DNA of 64,000 bases from Polyodon spathula. Its lineage: Eukaryota; Chordata; Actinopteri; Acipenseriformes; Polyodontidae. A program made the translations under genes and the position numbers. Shown in pieces: positions 32,080 to 45,089 of this stretch. Under the pieces are notes generated by a model. That model saw nothing but the letters and a program-made list of their open reading frames with translations, did not search any database and was not told where the DNA came from. Positions within the stretch are counted from its first letter, which is position 1; each line of letters starts with the position of its first letter. The stretch is from NCBI RefSeq assembly GCF_017654505.1, contig NC_054539.1, positions 68,515,256 to 68,579,255 on the forward strand, read 5' to 3'.

Positions 32080-35000
32080 TTGCAATTCCACTTCTAAAAC
32101 ACAAAATTAAAATAAATCTATAATAACATATAAACCAAAGCCAATGCTCAAAAACTGTAGAAATAAAACATGTGTAACATATTTCTGCTACATCAGGACT
32201 CATCGCTGCCAGTGCCCCAGTGTTGCAGGGAATATACTAAACCTGCTAGTGGCTATATTGGAGCACTGGCCCCTTCTTGCATCCAGTTAGTGTTTAAAAA
32301 AGCATCAGGGCATTTTATGTTTTGCCTTGCAAGAAACATATTGCACAAGGTTACTCAAAAAGTGATAATACTGCACATCAATGTTATGATAAAGGCAGTT
32401 GTCTATCCATTTTTCTACTATAGTTTTCCACTTTTATCTCAAAAGTAAAGAACAATGCGTGGTCTGTGCCTGTAGGGTTACAAGGGTCCATCTACAATGT
32501 TAATTAATTAAAGGTTGAGCAACTGTTTGAATAGCCAGCAACCTTTTTCCATTTTATTAATGCGGGTGATTTCTAAGAAACTAAATAGTAATTGTTATCA
32601 AACCAGCTTTTATTTGCAGGTTACTTCTGAGTCAAGAGTTAATTACTAACCAGAGGTTATGCAAGGTTAGATTATAAAATCGACCTAACAAATGAAGCAA
32701 TTGCTTATGAGGAGCCCAAGCAGCCAGAAGGGTTTTCTGGCTTTGTCTACTAATCCCGTTAAAGGAATATTCTCTGGGAATTTATAGTCACTAATCAGGA
32801 GCACTAAATATATTTGTGTCAGGAATAAACAGGTCCTCTAGGGGCAAGTTTTAGCTCAGAGACAATTTCCCAAAGTTTCAGTATGTTTAACATACATTTG
32901 TCAAGGGAAAGTGTGCTTGAAAACAAACACTGGAGGTATTTATACGCTTTTTGATGCCATAGTAACCACACATTTATTTATCTTTAAATCTAAGGTCTTT
33001 GGAATAATGATCTACTGTTCCTTTCTATTTAAACCTACAGGCATCATGGTATTTATTTTATTTATCTACTTATTTTTCTATATTGTACATTATCTATTTT
33101 TTTTTTTTCTAAAACCACAAACTTTAGGTCCTCCATAGTGTGTCTGTTCATTGTAAAGTGCTGAACCATCAGTTTGTTTTCTTTATTTCTTATATTTGAT
33201 AAGTGGTTCTGTTTTCATTTTATATAATGATGTACCTGTCTCTTCTACATATTTTATTTTATTACATTTTATGCAAAATATATCATATACATCCCATTCC
33301 ACTCTTCGTGGTACATTTTAGGATACAGCTTAGCATTGGTCATGAACTTTAATCAATTCCTCCCTGCCTGTGACACAGGCTGCTCAAAAGCAAGAGAGAG
33401 AGAAAGAGGAACTGAACCAGCAGCCTACTGGTAAACAGATCATCACTCATACACAGTGCATAATGGCACAGCATTCAACATTTTCAACAACAATAAGCTC
33501 CCATCCCTTTTCCAAACATCTTGTGCTGCGGCTGCCCCGTTGTCACAATGCTTGGTTACCTCTAATTTAGAGAGAGGGGAAATATAAGTCCTGTGCAAAG
33601 GCCAGATGACCAAAAAATTCTATAAAACTTTGCACACAGGACCTTTTCTGCTTTTACATACAGTAGATTTGATCTTTTTCAGTTTGCTATTTTCCCATTT
33701 AGCTGTATTATTTGTTACTTCTAAGTGTATTTGTCCTAAGGCTTATTAAAATGTAATTTAAAAAAACACTATTACGAAGTCTGACCATGCAATGTTAAGT
33801 GTGCACCTTATTCTATCTGAAATTGTTGGTTTGTGTGGGGGTGTTGTAATGAAAAGTGTGCACATTTCCTTATCTGGTCCTAGAAAACCCCTGTAACACA
33901 TCTTAACCAACCAAAGAAAACACAATATAGACACAAACAAAAAGGGATGGGCCTCATCTGTCAGTAAATAATGCAGGTTAAAGATCATGAGACTATAACA
34001 TAGTGACATGGTGTAAAATATCATGAATGTTTCTAAAAATATGGACATCTTACCTAAAAGGACATCTTCTTTGTCATATCTGTGGTCAAAATAGATAACA
34101 TCATGAAAGCACAATAATCCAAACTCAATCTAATAGTTACTGGTACATCATTGCTTTTACTACACATGCACTGCGCCTCTGTGATTCTGCTGTTTCTTTG
34201 CTTTTGAACGGTGACTTTCATTCAAGATCAGGCAGCTCACTGAGAAAACAAAACTGTGTTGAGTCACAAGGTATACTTTGGGACTGTTCTCTGTATCCCT
34301 CTAAGTGGAATTGATTGCTCTGCACCAGATTACACAGAATGAGTCATGGATACCAATACGTCTCCTTCCTGGGTATTAAGACTGGTGGTTTCATGTTTAC
34401 AGCAACCTGTAGAGTGCATTGTGAGTGCAGCACAGCCAGTCTGAGATAAGAAGGCTAATTGACCTAAACAGACGAGGAACAAGCTTTCATGAGCTACAGT
34501 AAACTTTAACCCATGATATTAAATCAATATGTTTAGAAACACTGCATGTGTTGCACAAGAGTAAAAGAGCGAGAGAGCGACAGAGCTGTAAAACCTGTGC
34601 CTATTTCACAGCTTGCTTTTGTTCTATAACTTTCTCAAACCATGCTTCCAAACCGATTTTGACATCCACAACCACTGGCTTCAACAGTTACTGTGCGTGA
34701 CAAAAGGACTGTCAAAGATCTTCAGATAGTAAACTACTAGACAGCAGACCTTGGGTCAATTATAATTAGAATTACAATTAAAAAGTAACATACACAACTA
34801 CATAAATTAACATGTTTACTCTATTCATTTTAAATAAGCGATAATCACAGGTACAAATACAGAAATATACTATGTAACTCAAATGGGGTCGCCAAAAGTG
34901 GTTGAGAATACAAGAATAATGACAAATGCGTAATGCAACTGCAAATCGATCAATTAAATTGTATAATTACAATTACAATTACACAGGTGTGCTAAGGTTC

Positions 35001-35615
35001 AACTGCAATGCAATCACACATTATAAATTATACACTTACAATTGTAACTGAGCCCAGGTCTAATAGACAGTGTTCCCATTTTACCCTTTCATGTCTGCGT
35101 TCTACTACTTTTCTCTGATATGAGCTCCTATTTTCTGAATGCTTTATTGTTTTTAGCCCTCCTCTGCTGTTATATGAAAGTGACACCTCATTTTGAAACT
35201 GCCTTTTGGGTTTGTTTTTTGTTTATTGATATTTTAAATAGCATTTGACATTTCAGGAGTCTCAAAGATCACAACAGTTTAGATATGTGACATTTAGAAA
35301 TTTTGTCAGAATGTCAAGTCACATGGAAAGACACATGCACTGTATTGTGATCTGACTGAAGCTTAGGCCCATGTTTTTCTTTCTTTGAAAAACCTTTGTG
35401 TATACGGTGGAACAGAGGTTGTGGAAAATATAGGAACCATGTAGGAACAAATAATGAAATATTATTTTCCACACAATTTTCAATAAAAAATATGGTTACG
35501 AATGAGAACTGTCCTCAATAAATTGGGTGGTTTTCAGAATGGCTATAGTACTGTAGGCACTATTCCTGCCTTGGTGTGAGAGAAACACTAATCAAATAGA
35601 CTACTAGCAACAGTC
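32080..35615. other. anonymous stretch, no gene seen
   Basis: AT-rich throughout. I can pair no terminal repeats, and none of the short frames has domain character. Confidence 0.55.
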
Positions 35616-35620
35616 AGCCC

Positions 35621-36450
35621 TGTGACAAGGTGATGGTATCCGAGCATGTCCGGCCTCCTGCCGACAGGTGGCGCTGATGTCAATTACAGGCTTTTTCAGC
35701 CTGAAAAAAGAAACAAGGACCAGGGGTCACAAATGGAGATTAGACAAAGGGGCATTCAGAACAGAAAATAGGAGGCACTTTTTTACACAGAGAATTGTGA
35801 GGGTCTGGAATCAACTCCCCAGTAATGTTGTTGAAGCTGACACCCTGGGATCCTTCAAGAAGCTGCTTGATGAGATTCTGGGATCAATAAGCTACTAACA
35901 ACCAAACGAGCAAGATGGGCCGAATGGCCTCCTCTCGTTTGTAAACTTTCTTATGTTCTTATGTTCTTATGTTCCCACACAAGGGTGGTTGAGAGCGCTT
36001 TAAGGCCACCATCGTTGTGAAGCACATCCCTCTGGTCAGCCATATTGGTATAGAACATCCAATTATAGTTTATAGATCCAGGCTGATTGTGGGAGCTACT
36101 TTACCTGAAGCCTCTTGGTTGCATTTAGGAGGAACAGAGGCAGAGACTGGGGTCAAAAGAAGGGAGTGAGTGTTGCTTTGTCATTTAATAGTGTGCTGTG
36201 CTTTACCTTGGGAGCCTCTGTCCCAGGAAGCAGAAAGGAAGGGTAACTGACTGGAAGACGGCCCCTATCACTCGTACTGGCTGATCAAGACTCATGAGAC
36301 AGCATGACGATACTCCATGCTTCCTCCCCAGGGTCTGATTAGTCTACCCATCTGCCTAACCCTGTGCTTTCTTTTTGTTTTGTACAAATATTGTAAATAA
36401 AACCGCATTTACTTTCTCAACAAACACTGTAGTCATTTGTTGCATTCACA
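35621..36450 (+). mobile_element. possible LTR-like unit interrupted by a CR1 end
   Basis: Sequence starting CTGTGACAAGGTGATGG at about 35620 runs for some 65 bases into the CR1 fragment. After that fragment, sequence resumes and ends with a poly-A-signal-like AATAAAACC near 36400 and TTGCATTCACA near 36450. TG-start and CA-end, an AATAAA signal and the interruption fit a solo LTR carrying a LINE insertion. I could not find a target duplication and the two halves may be unrelated. Confidence 0.3.
35689..35973 (+). mobile_element. CR1-like LINE, 3' end only
   Basis: It starts at LKKETRTRGHKWR and keeps the open C-terminus through RRHFFTQRIVRVWNQLPSNV to a stop at about 35898. A 3' UTR follows with GATGGGCCGAATGGCCTCCT and three TTATGTTC-type units. 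It is highly similar to 30460-30717. Unlike that copy it has the bases ATTA after TGGAG, so its frame is intact and shows where the longer copy shifted. Confidence 0.9.
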
Positions 36451-36820
36451 GCCCCAAACTAACAGAGTAGTTGAGTGTGTTTGGAAGTACTTGTGTGTCA
36501 GCTCAACTGCCCAAAGCTTGTTAATACAAATGGCCATTTAGTATGCCCCAAAAAAGCAGGTCAAAAGTACTTTAAAAAACCCACCAGACTGCTGAGGACA
36601 GGAACGTTCAGAGGAATCCCAGACAAAATGTTTTGTGACTGGCACACCGCCTTGAAAGTTGCACAAAAGGATATTTTATTCTGTGGGTGTGTTTGAGTGG
36701 CAATCTTCTTTTATATGCTGAGTGACGTTATATTTTCCAGGGACGTGCCATGGTATCTGGTTTGTGTGTGTTTATTCGTTATCCATTAAAACACATTTTC
36801 CAATAATTGTATCAGGGAGA

Positions 36821-37442
36821 TGTTACATACGTGGGTCATCACTGAATCAGACACAGAGCAGTTGGTGTTGACATGCCACATAGGCATGCAGATTTTATTA
36901 CAACACGGGCCCCGACACTAGAGTTCCAACAGTGCTAAACCTAGTGCCAGATTTAATAAAGAAAACAAAGCTAAAAATAAAAGTTTGCCCACAAATGGTG
37001 AGCACTAGTCCCACTAAAGGTAACCTACTACACTACTAACCCTCCCTGTACTTAGTTTGGGATTAGATCCCCTAAACTGACTGGGTTCTCAGAGTCCTGG
37101 CATCCTCACAGTGACTCCGGCCTCTTCAAGCAGGCTTGGCTGGGCAATGGCTTTACAAGCACAGTCTTGGAGTGGAAGGATTTCGTGTAGTGGTTCATGA
37201 AGCAGACAGTCTCCTCCTCTATGTCAACAAGCACAAGCTTTCATTCCGAACCCGACTGTGTAGTTATGGCCTTGCAGTCTCCTCGAACTTTGCTGCTGCT
37301 GCCTACTTAAATAGGCATAAGCTCCAAGGGCAAGCCCCCTCCAGCCAATCAAGACCTCTCAATCAGCTCAGCTCTGGGCAAGCCTTCCTCTTTACCAAAG
37401 CAGCAGTGCAGCTGAACTAGCGACAGGATCCTTCCTGTCACA
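36821..37442 (-). mobile_element. LTR-like unit, minus orientation
   Basis: Read on the minus strand it starts TGTGACAGGAAGGATCC and ends GTATGTAACA, so the ends form a near-perfect short inverted pair beginning TG and ending CA. It has a TATTTAAGTAGG TATA-like motif (reverse of 37305-37316) and AATAAAATC near the 3' end (36892-36900). At 622 bases this resembles a solo LTR of a different family from the TGTGG copies. No exact 5-bp duplication flanks it (GGAGA against AGAGC). Confidence 0.5.
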
Positions 37443-37701
37443 AGAGCATGTTTGGAGAAAGAACTAACAGGGTGTACTGAAGTTGAAAGCATCACCATAA
37501 CATTCTCCAGAGTTTGCATGGATGAGCAGGCAGACCTTAAAAAAGACCAAACTAAATATGTATGATAAATATCAAATTCTGAAAAAAAGGTGCAATAATG
37601 TCTTATGTCTGTAAAAGAACATATATGATTAAAAAAGATAGTATATTTTTATAAAACAGACATACAGTATGCTTAATACTGATGCATTTAAAATATATGA
37701 C

Positions 37702-38167
37702 TGTGGTGAGGTCACCCCCGCCCCTCGTGAATTTTGGTTTATTGTAAATATTGTGGGTTACATAGCACTGGGGAATTAAAATGTATGTTGGTATGTGGGC
37801 ATGGGAATCTAAAGTACAGACTGTGCCCAGGCGAGATTGAATGATTAGCAATTGACTCCCAGCACAGCTGTATTTAAGAGTCACGAATTTCTCACTCTGA
37901 GTTGGTGGTTCAGGGAGAAAGAACAGGAGAGAGACTAAGGGAACTGAGAAATAAAGAAATAAGCAATTGCTACTAGTGCAAGCTTTCAAACAAGCATGTT
38001 ACTTGTTTGTTCACTGTTCTGTGGTCTGTTTTGGCCACTGTGCCGTTTTTGTTTTGGAAAGTGTCTTGCTTTGTTTAAACCTTTTTATTTATAATAAATC
38101 TGCACAGCCATGCCTTTACTCATTGGTGACTGTGTCTGTGCATTTCCTGCTCTGTGACATCACCACA
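37702..38167 (+). mobile_element. solo-LTR-like unit with TGTGGTGA/TCACCACA ends
   Basis: The two ends, TGTGGTGA at 37702 and TCACCACA ending at 38167, are perfect 8-base inverted complements. A TATTTAAGAG motif near 37871 and AATAAATCTGC near 38093 are in the order of a plus-strand LTR. A segment with TTTTGGCCACTGTGCCG and GGAAAGTGTCTTGC matches the reverse complement of 48073-48345. I see no matching 5-bp flanks, so these have decayed or the termini are a few bases off. Confidence 0.6.
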
Positions 38168-38169
38168 CA

Positions 38170-41100
38170 TGTTATCCGTGACAATGACCCATATAAAACT
38201 ATGTTTACGTAAACTGTCATAAAGTCCTCATGAGTAGATGCATAGTATCTGCAATTGTTTAAATATGTAATCCATTCTGTTCTCTGTGCATTTTTTCCCA
38301 CAACTGTATTTGATGCAAATACAGTTAAATATTTTCATCTGAAAATATATTGCTTCAGAGAAACCATATTTCTTCACAGTTTGAATTCTCAGCCCCAACT
38401 CTAAATACAAGTCCTTCCACAAATCAATGGAAAATGAAGTTTGGAAAAATGCAATTCAAATTTAAACATATTGGAATCTAGGGCTAAAAAATGTGTGTAT
38501 ATTTAACTTAGTACTGTACAGCTAGTAAAGCTTATTAACAAAGTTTTCCAATTGTTAGCTCTTAAATAACCTTTTAGTTTTTAAACACCTGTTATTTATT
38601 ATTCAAGGTTTTTCAAGCACACTCAACTTGTCTTAAAATCTTTGAAAATATGAAACTATTTGACAAATCTCCTGATTTATGTTGTCTTTATGTGTGTCTG
38701 CCTTTAGACACAAACATGTCCTTTAGTTTGTCCCCTGACTGTTTCGTTAGGGGTCAGGTGTGCAAATTTGTCATCTGATTTAGGTCATGCTCTTTTATGT
38801 TTATGTTGCCAACATTACCTTGCTTAATAATGACAGTATGCATTCAGGTCATGTGTGCCCATGCAACAGTAAATATTTGCATGTTTTTCAGTAGCAACAT
38901 TGTGGTTCTGAGAAAGTGTGGTAATATCACTGTAATTCCTGTATGGTAGTGATCTTCGCTTGGGGTTGGACCTTGTATTGGGATATCTTATCTATTGCTG
39001 GCCAATTATCTATTGTTTTTAGCAGAACTATTGATAGCTTCTTGCTAAACAGGTTTATGGTGGGGTTTTTGGAAAAACAACAGTATGTATTGTTGGTTTT
39101 CTTTGTATTTCCATTCTAAAAACGTGGAATGTGGCCTTTTGCTTTTCTCAGTGTGGAGTCCTAGAATAAATTGATTGACTGAAATAACATTATGATGTCC
39201 TTCTAGCTCCAAGCCTAGCTACAAATTATTTAGTTTGAAAGGGGCTGTCCAATCCTTAATTAATCCCTATTCAGCTTATGCAATAGGCAACAAAAAGTAA
39301 AATACTGTGTAAATATTGATGATAGCTTTAATGCATAGCCTTAAACATAGTTATACTTTCTTCGTCTGTGTTAAGCATTTGTCAGAGCGATTGGAGCATA
39401 GTTTTTTTGCTTCAGTGGCTCAGCAAAGGTATTTTACACATTTAGTTATATGATCTTGTATTGATAAGTTTGCTGCCATCTCCTTCTTAGCTGGGCCTGT
39501 TGGAGCAAGCAGCGTGGTCTCCATGGTGATATATTTCAATGGTTTGTCTACCCTCTAACTAGAAAACCAATTTGACAGTATGAACTCATTTGCATTTTTT
39601 AATTTCTTTATGCAACCCAGTCAGAGATTAAACTCCTCTCCAAATCCAATAAAATATGCCATTTCAGTTGGTATGGTTATACTTATTCTGTATTTAACCA
39701 GTAACTGTTATAGACTAGTAGGGACAGGAATGGAGAACTGCTTTTAAGAATAGAGTGCATTCTGTAAACTAAGTGTATAATAGCCAAAAGCTCTGGTGCT
39801 AAAATAGCCTTGTGATTAGTATGAAGGACTACAAGGAGATCTGCTGAACCTGATCAAATGAAAATGTTGGTGGTAGGAGGATAAAAGTGTTCTTTTAGTC
39901 TGGAGTACTTCCATGAATACATTTGTGAACCAGAAAAAGATACTGAAATCAGTCCTGTCTCCAAGTAAGGGTGTTGGAGATATTTTGATGATGATTTGCA
40001 GATGTTATTTTAGATTGATTTGTTATAGATTTATTTTAGAAAGCAATTTCACAGTAAATGTGTATGAAATAAACACTTATATTGCCAGTACATCAGAATA
40101 TTTAGGGCATTTTATTTCTTTATAATAAATATGTGAAGAAGTAAACTGGGTAATGGTGATTTTATAAATGTACATAAAATGGGCTTTGTCCATGCATGAC
40201 CAAACAGATATCAGTTCATAGCTAGAGTTATTTGTCTTGGGAACATTCATCTGGTGAATAACCAGCAGCACTGCAGTACATTGATGTAATTTGTGATATG
40301 TGTGAAAAAGAAATCTATAGACAGGGCTAGTATGAACTGGTCCACAATACAGCTGTTACCAAGAAATAGTTTTTTAAATTGTTATTTTACCTGACTGGAA
40401 TTGGGTAAACCAACTCTGAAGTACTTTATGGGATAACATCAGATTCTGGGGCTTTCAAAATTATTTTTCAGTCCGCTGGACAAAGCCTCTCGAAATAGCT
40501 CAAAGCCCTACTTAGCCAGCAGGAAGCATTACATGAGAGATGCAGGAATCTAAAGTGCTTAAAATCATATCCAGTGGCGGCAACAATATCAGTAACTGAA
40601 GGAAAATGTACACTTTCCAGTGCCATAATTAAAGCCTGCCTAGCAATTCTATAATGTTAATAAACATACATATTTTTTACTGCAAGCAAGTAGTGCTATA
40701 AAGGAACCTTTTTGTACCACAACTGACTGTTATGAGCTTTGTCTTTAGTTTTATAAAAAGCCATTTATACTTTAGTCATAGCAAGAAAAGAAACAAGGAG
40801 TGCAAACATCACATGACATGTAAGAATAACAGCTGTCATGTTAATGTACTAACCAAATCTGTCTAGCAAAAAAAAAAAATATTGCATGTGATGTGTAAAC
40901 AGGATAATAAACCCTTGTCATTGTTATCACCTGATCAGCTACATCAATCAGGCTATTTACACATCGTGCCACAAAGGTCAGGAAACTAGTCCCATCATAT
41001 ATTTCTTTTGTCCCCGTGTTAGGCAGGTTTATATGATTAGGCTAGGGGGTTCTGTCTTTATCTAATGAATGTATAAAATGTGGGACAAAAGTCATACCTC

Positions 41101-42278
41101 TCTCAATGTATAACATGCTATGGGTATACATGAAAGGTGATGAATATTCATTAATACTGGTTTTATTTTTATTTTTTTTAATTGAGTGCACGGCTTTAGC
41201 CTTACCTAATTTATACTTAAGATATACAGTACCAACACAAACACAAATTATGGAAACAAATGATTTACAGCAAGACCTCTTACTTATTAAATATCTTGGT
41301 ATATCTGAACAGATAATCGTCTCCTCTTTAAAACTATGCAAAAGATGTTAATGAGCAATTTGTCTCACAAGTATAATGGTGCCCAGAAATGTTCAACTTT
41401 AAAACTGGGGATGGGGAGTTTGTTGCCAGATAATCACTAAATATTTCAACAGTATTCTGAAGTATCTTTGCTACAATTATATTTTCCAACGGCAAAATAT
41501 GTTTCCTCTTAAAACAGTGCCTCAATGAGCTCATATATACATAAATGTTAGATAAACTTGTATTGCTCTAATGTAAAAATTAAAAAGGGGATATAATGTG
41601 CATAAAAGAAACATCTAGCTCAGAAGTTCTGATTGAGTATAAATCAATGAGAAAAAAAAAACTAATAGGCTTCAATTGTATTGTTCTGGCAGAGAGCATG
41701 TCATCCCTGACACAACATGTTGTATTTAATCAGCCTGCCTGTCAGACCTCCAGAACAGAGAGTGTGGAAAGCTATTGCAGTTATTGGGTAAATGGAATCA
41801 GGTATTGATCAGGATGTCACAACTATCACACTCTTAAATTATCAACATTAGCCCTGTCACATTAAATAACATTAGCAGTTGATTGCAGGATAGAACGGGA
41901 GGGGGTTTTGCATGGCTTTTTAAATTGCATCCAGACTGCTGGCCTGGTGCAGCACTAGAGAAGCAGGTGCCAATGTTCAGTTCAGTCAAGTTAACCTGTA
42001 CCAGCTTTGAACTATTAAAAATGATCTGCTTTGTCAAGGAACTTACAGCTTGCATGAAAAGCTAACTTGGTATAAAACATGTAACACGACAGAACCATCA
42101 GCAAACAAATGGGGTACAAAATCATGTTTTCTATCAACATCAACAAACTGTGTGCTGAATATGGAGCACACACTGCAATCTTGATTTCCAAAGTGGTCAC
42201 TTACTCCCTTTTTTTAAATTTTTTTACTGGGAGACCATTTCAGGTAACTTGTACTAAACGGCTATAAAAACAGCTTGA
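38170..42278. other. anonymous stretch, no gene seen
   Basis: AT-rich, with no repeat ends and no motif-bearing frame. A run of A12 lies near 40868-40879. Confidence 0.55.
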
Positions 42279-42282
42279 AGGG

Positions 42283-42775
42283 GTTTGTCCCCGAGTGGCT
42301 CATCCAGTTAAAGCGCTGCCACGGGGAGTGCATGATGAGTCGCACAGCTTGGATGACGCCAGTTCATGTCCAGGCTGTGCAAAGAGGTTTGCTGTGGACT
42401 CCGAAGGGGGCATCACATTAGCTCTCTTGCTCCCATGGGTAGGGATGGGAAACTGGCAGGGATTGCTTCTCCTCATCACACAACAGCGAACCCTACTGGC
42501 CAGACACCGAGTACATTCAGCATGGATAAAAAGCAGGGCTGGTCTCTGTTCACCGGGGTCGGTAGCCTGCCCATCTCTCCTCTGGATTGCTCAGCATAAA
42601 AGCAATTCTAGCTTGTGAGATCAGAGGATGCTCACACACCCTCAGAACGTCTGTGCTTTGTGAGGACTCGCTGTGGTGAGGAGTAAAAACACAATTGGAC
42701 ATTTCAAATTGGGGGAAAGCAAATTAACAAATAATAATTGGTCACTCTAAATTAAATAAATAAATAAATAAATAC
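42283..42775 (+). mobile_element. tRNA-Leu-like SINE with TAAA tail
   Basis: The start GTCCCCGAGTGGCTCATCCA, then GTTAAAGCGCTGCC, resembles the A-box side of tRNA-Leu (CCGAGTGGnnnAAGGCGCTGC). About 60 bases on, CCAGTTCATGTCCAGG resembles a mutated B-box. A long unrelated body follows, with TGTTCACCGGGGTCGGTAGC, and then AATTGGACATTTCAAATTGG, AACAAATAATAATTGG and a (TAAA)n tail (42749-42773). Transcription would be by RNA polymerase III from the internal boxes, with mobilisation by a LINE. The copy is complete but mutated; frames across it are not genes. Confidence 0.75.
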
Positions 42776-42779
42776 TGTG

Positions 42780-44020
42780 TTGAACTAAAACATTGTAAGA
42801 TGACAGTTGGTGAAATCGCAGCCATTATGCTGAATGGAATATATTTTAGATTGTACAAGTTATGTGGTGCTATCCAGTGGGATCTCTTGGGGATTCACTT
42901 TGCAGAAGACATGCTGTTATCCTCTTAAAGCCTTAAGATTCTTGTGCTGAAGTAAGTACAAAAAGTATACGTGAAGAAGCATAAAAGTTGAGCAAAACAT
43001 AAAAACAATGTCCTTTAGGATGGCAGTCTCAACAAGCTTCCTTTTGTATTTTTATTTTATTTACTTACTCTTCATTTGATATTTAACATCTTCCCAACCC
43101 CCTCAGAAAAATACTACAAATACCCAGAGTTACTTCTCTTTCATATTTCTTAAATGGGAAAATCCTTTATTCACATGCAATAGCTTGTCTAAAAAAAAAA
43201 AAAAAAAAAAAAAATGTTCTTGATCTTTTTAGATTAGGGAAACAAAAAAAACAAAAAAAAGGATTATTCATTACTGTACTGTAGTGCTGCCAGCTCTCCC
43301 AGCTTGCTTGGGTATCATCCCAGAATTAGTGTTGTGGCTGCCAGACATTCCTCCACAGCACTGATGAGTGTTCAATCACTGGTCTGTGCAACCAACCCAG
43401 TTGGCAATCCTTCTGTAAAGTGTTGGATACAGTGTAGTGCTACTGTTTATCTCAAGCTCCCAGACAAATGAAATATTATTCATAGTTTACAGAGATCAGT
43501 TACAGCTTTCTGTGCATAACGGGGGGGGGGGGGGGGGGGGGGGCAGAAATTCCATATATTTTCATATTTAAAGGAGTGTGTCAGCTGCAACTTAAAATTG
43601 CACGAAAACTGCAATGTGCCATTTAGTACTTTTTAAAAGCCATCTTAAGGGAACACAAGCCATAATTATTAACATAATTCTAAAACTATGGGTATATAGT
43701 TGTCATACATATTAAATATCACGGTTTGATATTAATGAAGTCCAGTTGGTAACATTAATGCTGCAACATTATCAACCAACAGGTAGAGGAGTTTTACTAG
43801 TGGCATTTATGTAAAAGGTGACTAGATATTTTGAAGCCTAATATAATACATGTATTAACATCTTGCAGGTACTGCATTTTACCCATTCTGTTTAGTCGAC
43901 ACATTAACACCCTTTTACTAGTAGGCATAATAAGTACAAGAGTATGCATCCTGCCAGTCAGCATGCCATTATTCATTGCTAGGCATACTTAGTGTACACT
44001 GGGTATTAACTGGACCTGCT
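42780..44020. other. anonymous stretch with A24 and G23 runs
   Basis: Poly-A at 43191-43214 and an uninterrupted G23 at 43521-43543. No gene or repeat ends seen. Confidence 0.6.
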
Positions 44021-44022
44021 GA

Positions 44023-44997
44023 GGCCCAAATTTATAAAGAGAAAAGCCGACTGCAAAAAGCCACGTAATGTGTGTGTTCAGTATGGCCGCGCTCATCGTC
44101 AAAATAACAACCTATTTTATAAGACTAATTAGGTAAAGCAGGCAATTCCACAATCAACCAATTTAAATACCCCTCACCACAATTAGCGATGGAGAATTAC
44201 ACACCTCTCACAATAAATAGTGGGTTTGGGTGAGCCCTGTGTGTGTAGGCTACACATTCCAAAAGAAAATGAATGGCACAAAAAGACCTCAGCCTGGTAC
44301 TAGCCATGGTGATGAGGATGCTCAGAAGAGAAAACTGAAATTTACCAATATGGAATTGGAGATTTTGGTACAAGCAGTACTTGTAACACATGAAGATGTG
44401 TTACAAGCTCGAAATACATCACCAGGACAAATGAATAAAATATGGAATGTGTGGTGGCTTCTTAATAAACAAATGTACCACTTCAGAGTTTGTAGTAGAT
44501 TGCTATACATAACGACACATCATCTGGTTACTGTGCCAGGCATACAGACTTTTCAAATCTATGGGAGTCAAACAGGTGGATAATCCTTCCATAGTTGTGC
44601 AGCAGTATGTTCAGCAACAATACAGCTGCATACGAACAGTCTTCAGTTTAACTACAACTTATAATTTCTTAAAGTCTTATGCAGTTACAACTCTCGTATT
44701 TCTTACATTTGTCTGTATTTCTTACTCTGTGTATGATTTTAAAGCATATCTGTATGGTATATATGGTCGAAAAACTGTACTTGCTCCAGCTACAAACAAA
44801 ATGCGTCATCTGTCCCTCTGTCTCCCACATCACCTTGCCTATTCCTATGCCTATGCCACCTATGCATATACAGAATTACATATGCATATACAGAATTACA
44901 TATGCATCAAGGGCTAAAGTGCACAGAGACATTGCCCCCGCAAATCACGTCCTAATTGCATGTTTATGCCATTGCGTGTATTTTATAAATCCCATCC
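44023..44997 (+). mobile_element. Harbinger-like DNA transposon remnant (tentative)
   Basis: The left side has GGCCCAAATTTATAAAG and the right side, read in reverse, GGATGGGATTTATAAAA, so the edges share an inverted ATTTATAAA core. Between them lies a Myb-like fragment of the kind carried as the second gene of Harbinger elements. No HARBI1-type nuclease frame remains. The boundaries are approximate. Confidence 0.45.
44270..44480 (+). pseudogene. Myb/SANT-like DNA-binding fragment from a transposon
   Basis: From the ATG at 44269 the frame reads a short basic start, then KRKLKFTNMELEILVQAV and later KIWNVWWLLNKQ. The pattern of a basic run, F(T/S)xxELExLVxxV, then a helix with conserved Trp residues is that of the Myb/SANT-like domain in Harbinger accessory proteins and their domesticated relatives. 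Sense is lost after about 44480. It would bind the element's ends together with the nuclease. The residues between the first and third helices are poorly conserved, so the call is moderate. Confidence 0.5.
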
Positions 44998-45049
44998 AAG
45001 AATTCAGAACCCTCAGCGCCCGTTTACGGTCGTAAAACATGCAAAATGC

Positions 45050-45085
45050 CTAGTGCCTATTCAAAGCATTATGAATAGGCACTAG
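45050..45085. repeat. perfect 13-bp inverted repeat (hairpin)
   Basis: CTAGTGCCTATTC at 45050-45062 is exactly complementary to GAATAGGCACTAG at 45073-45085, with a 10-base loop. It lies just outside the Harbinger-like remnant and could be the end of another small element. No T-run follows. Confidence 0.85.
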
Positions 45086-45089
45086 ATTT

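Noticed and set aside
42295..42618. Frames of 107 and 77 codons
   Set aside because: They lie entirely inside the tRNA-derived SINE body.
44868..44910. Duplicated TATGCATATACAGAATTACA unit
   Set aside because: It is a two-copy local duplication of 20 bases with no further structure.
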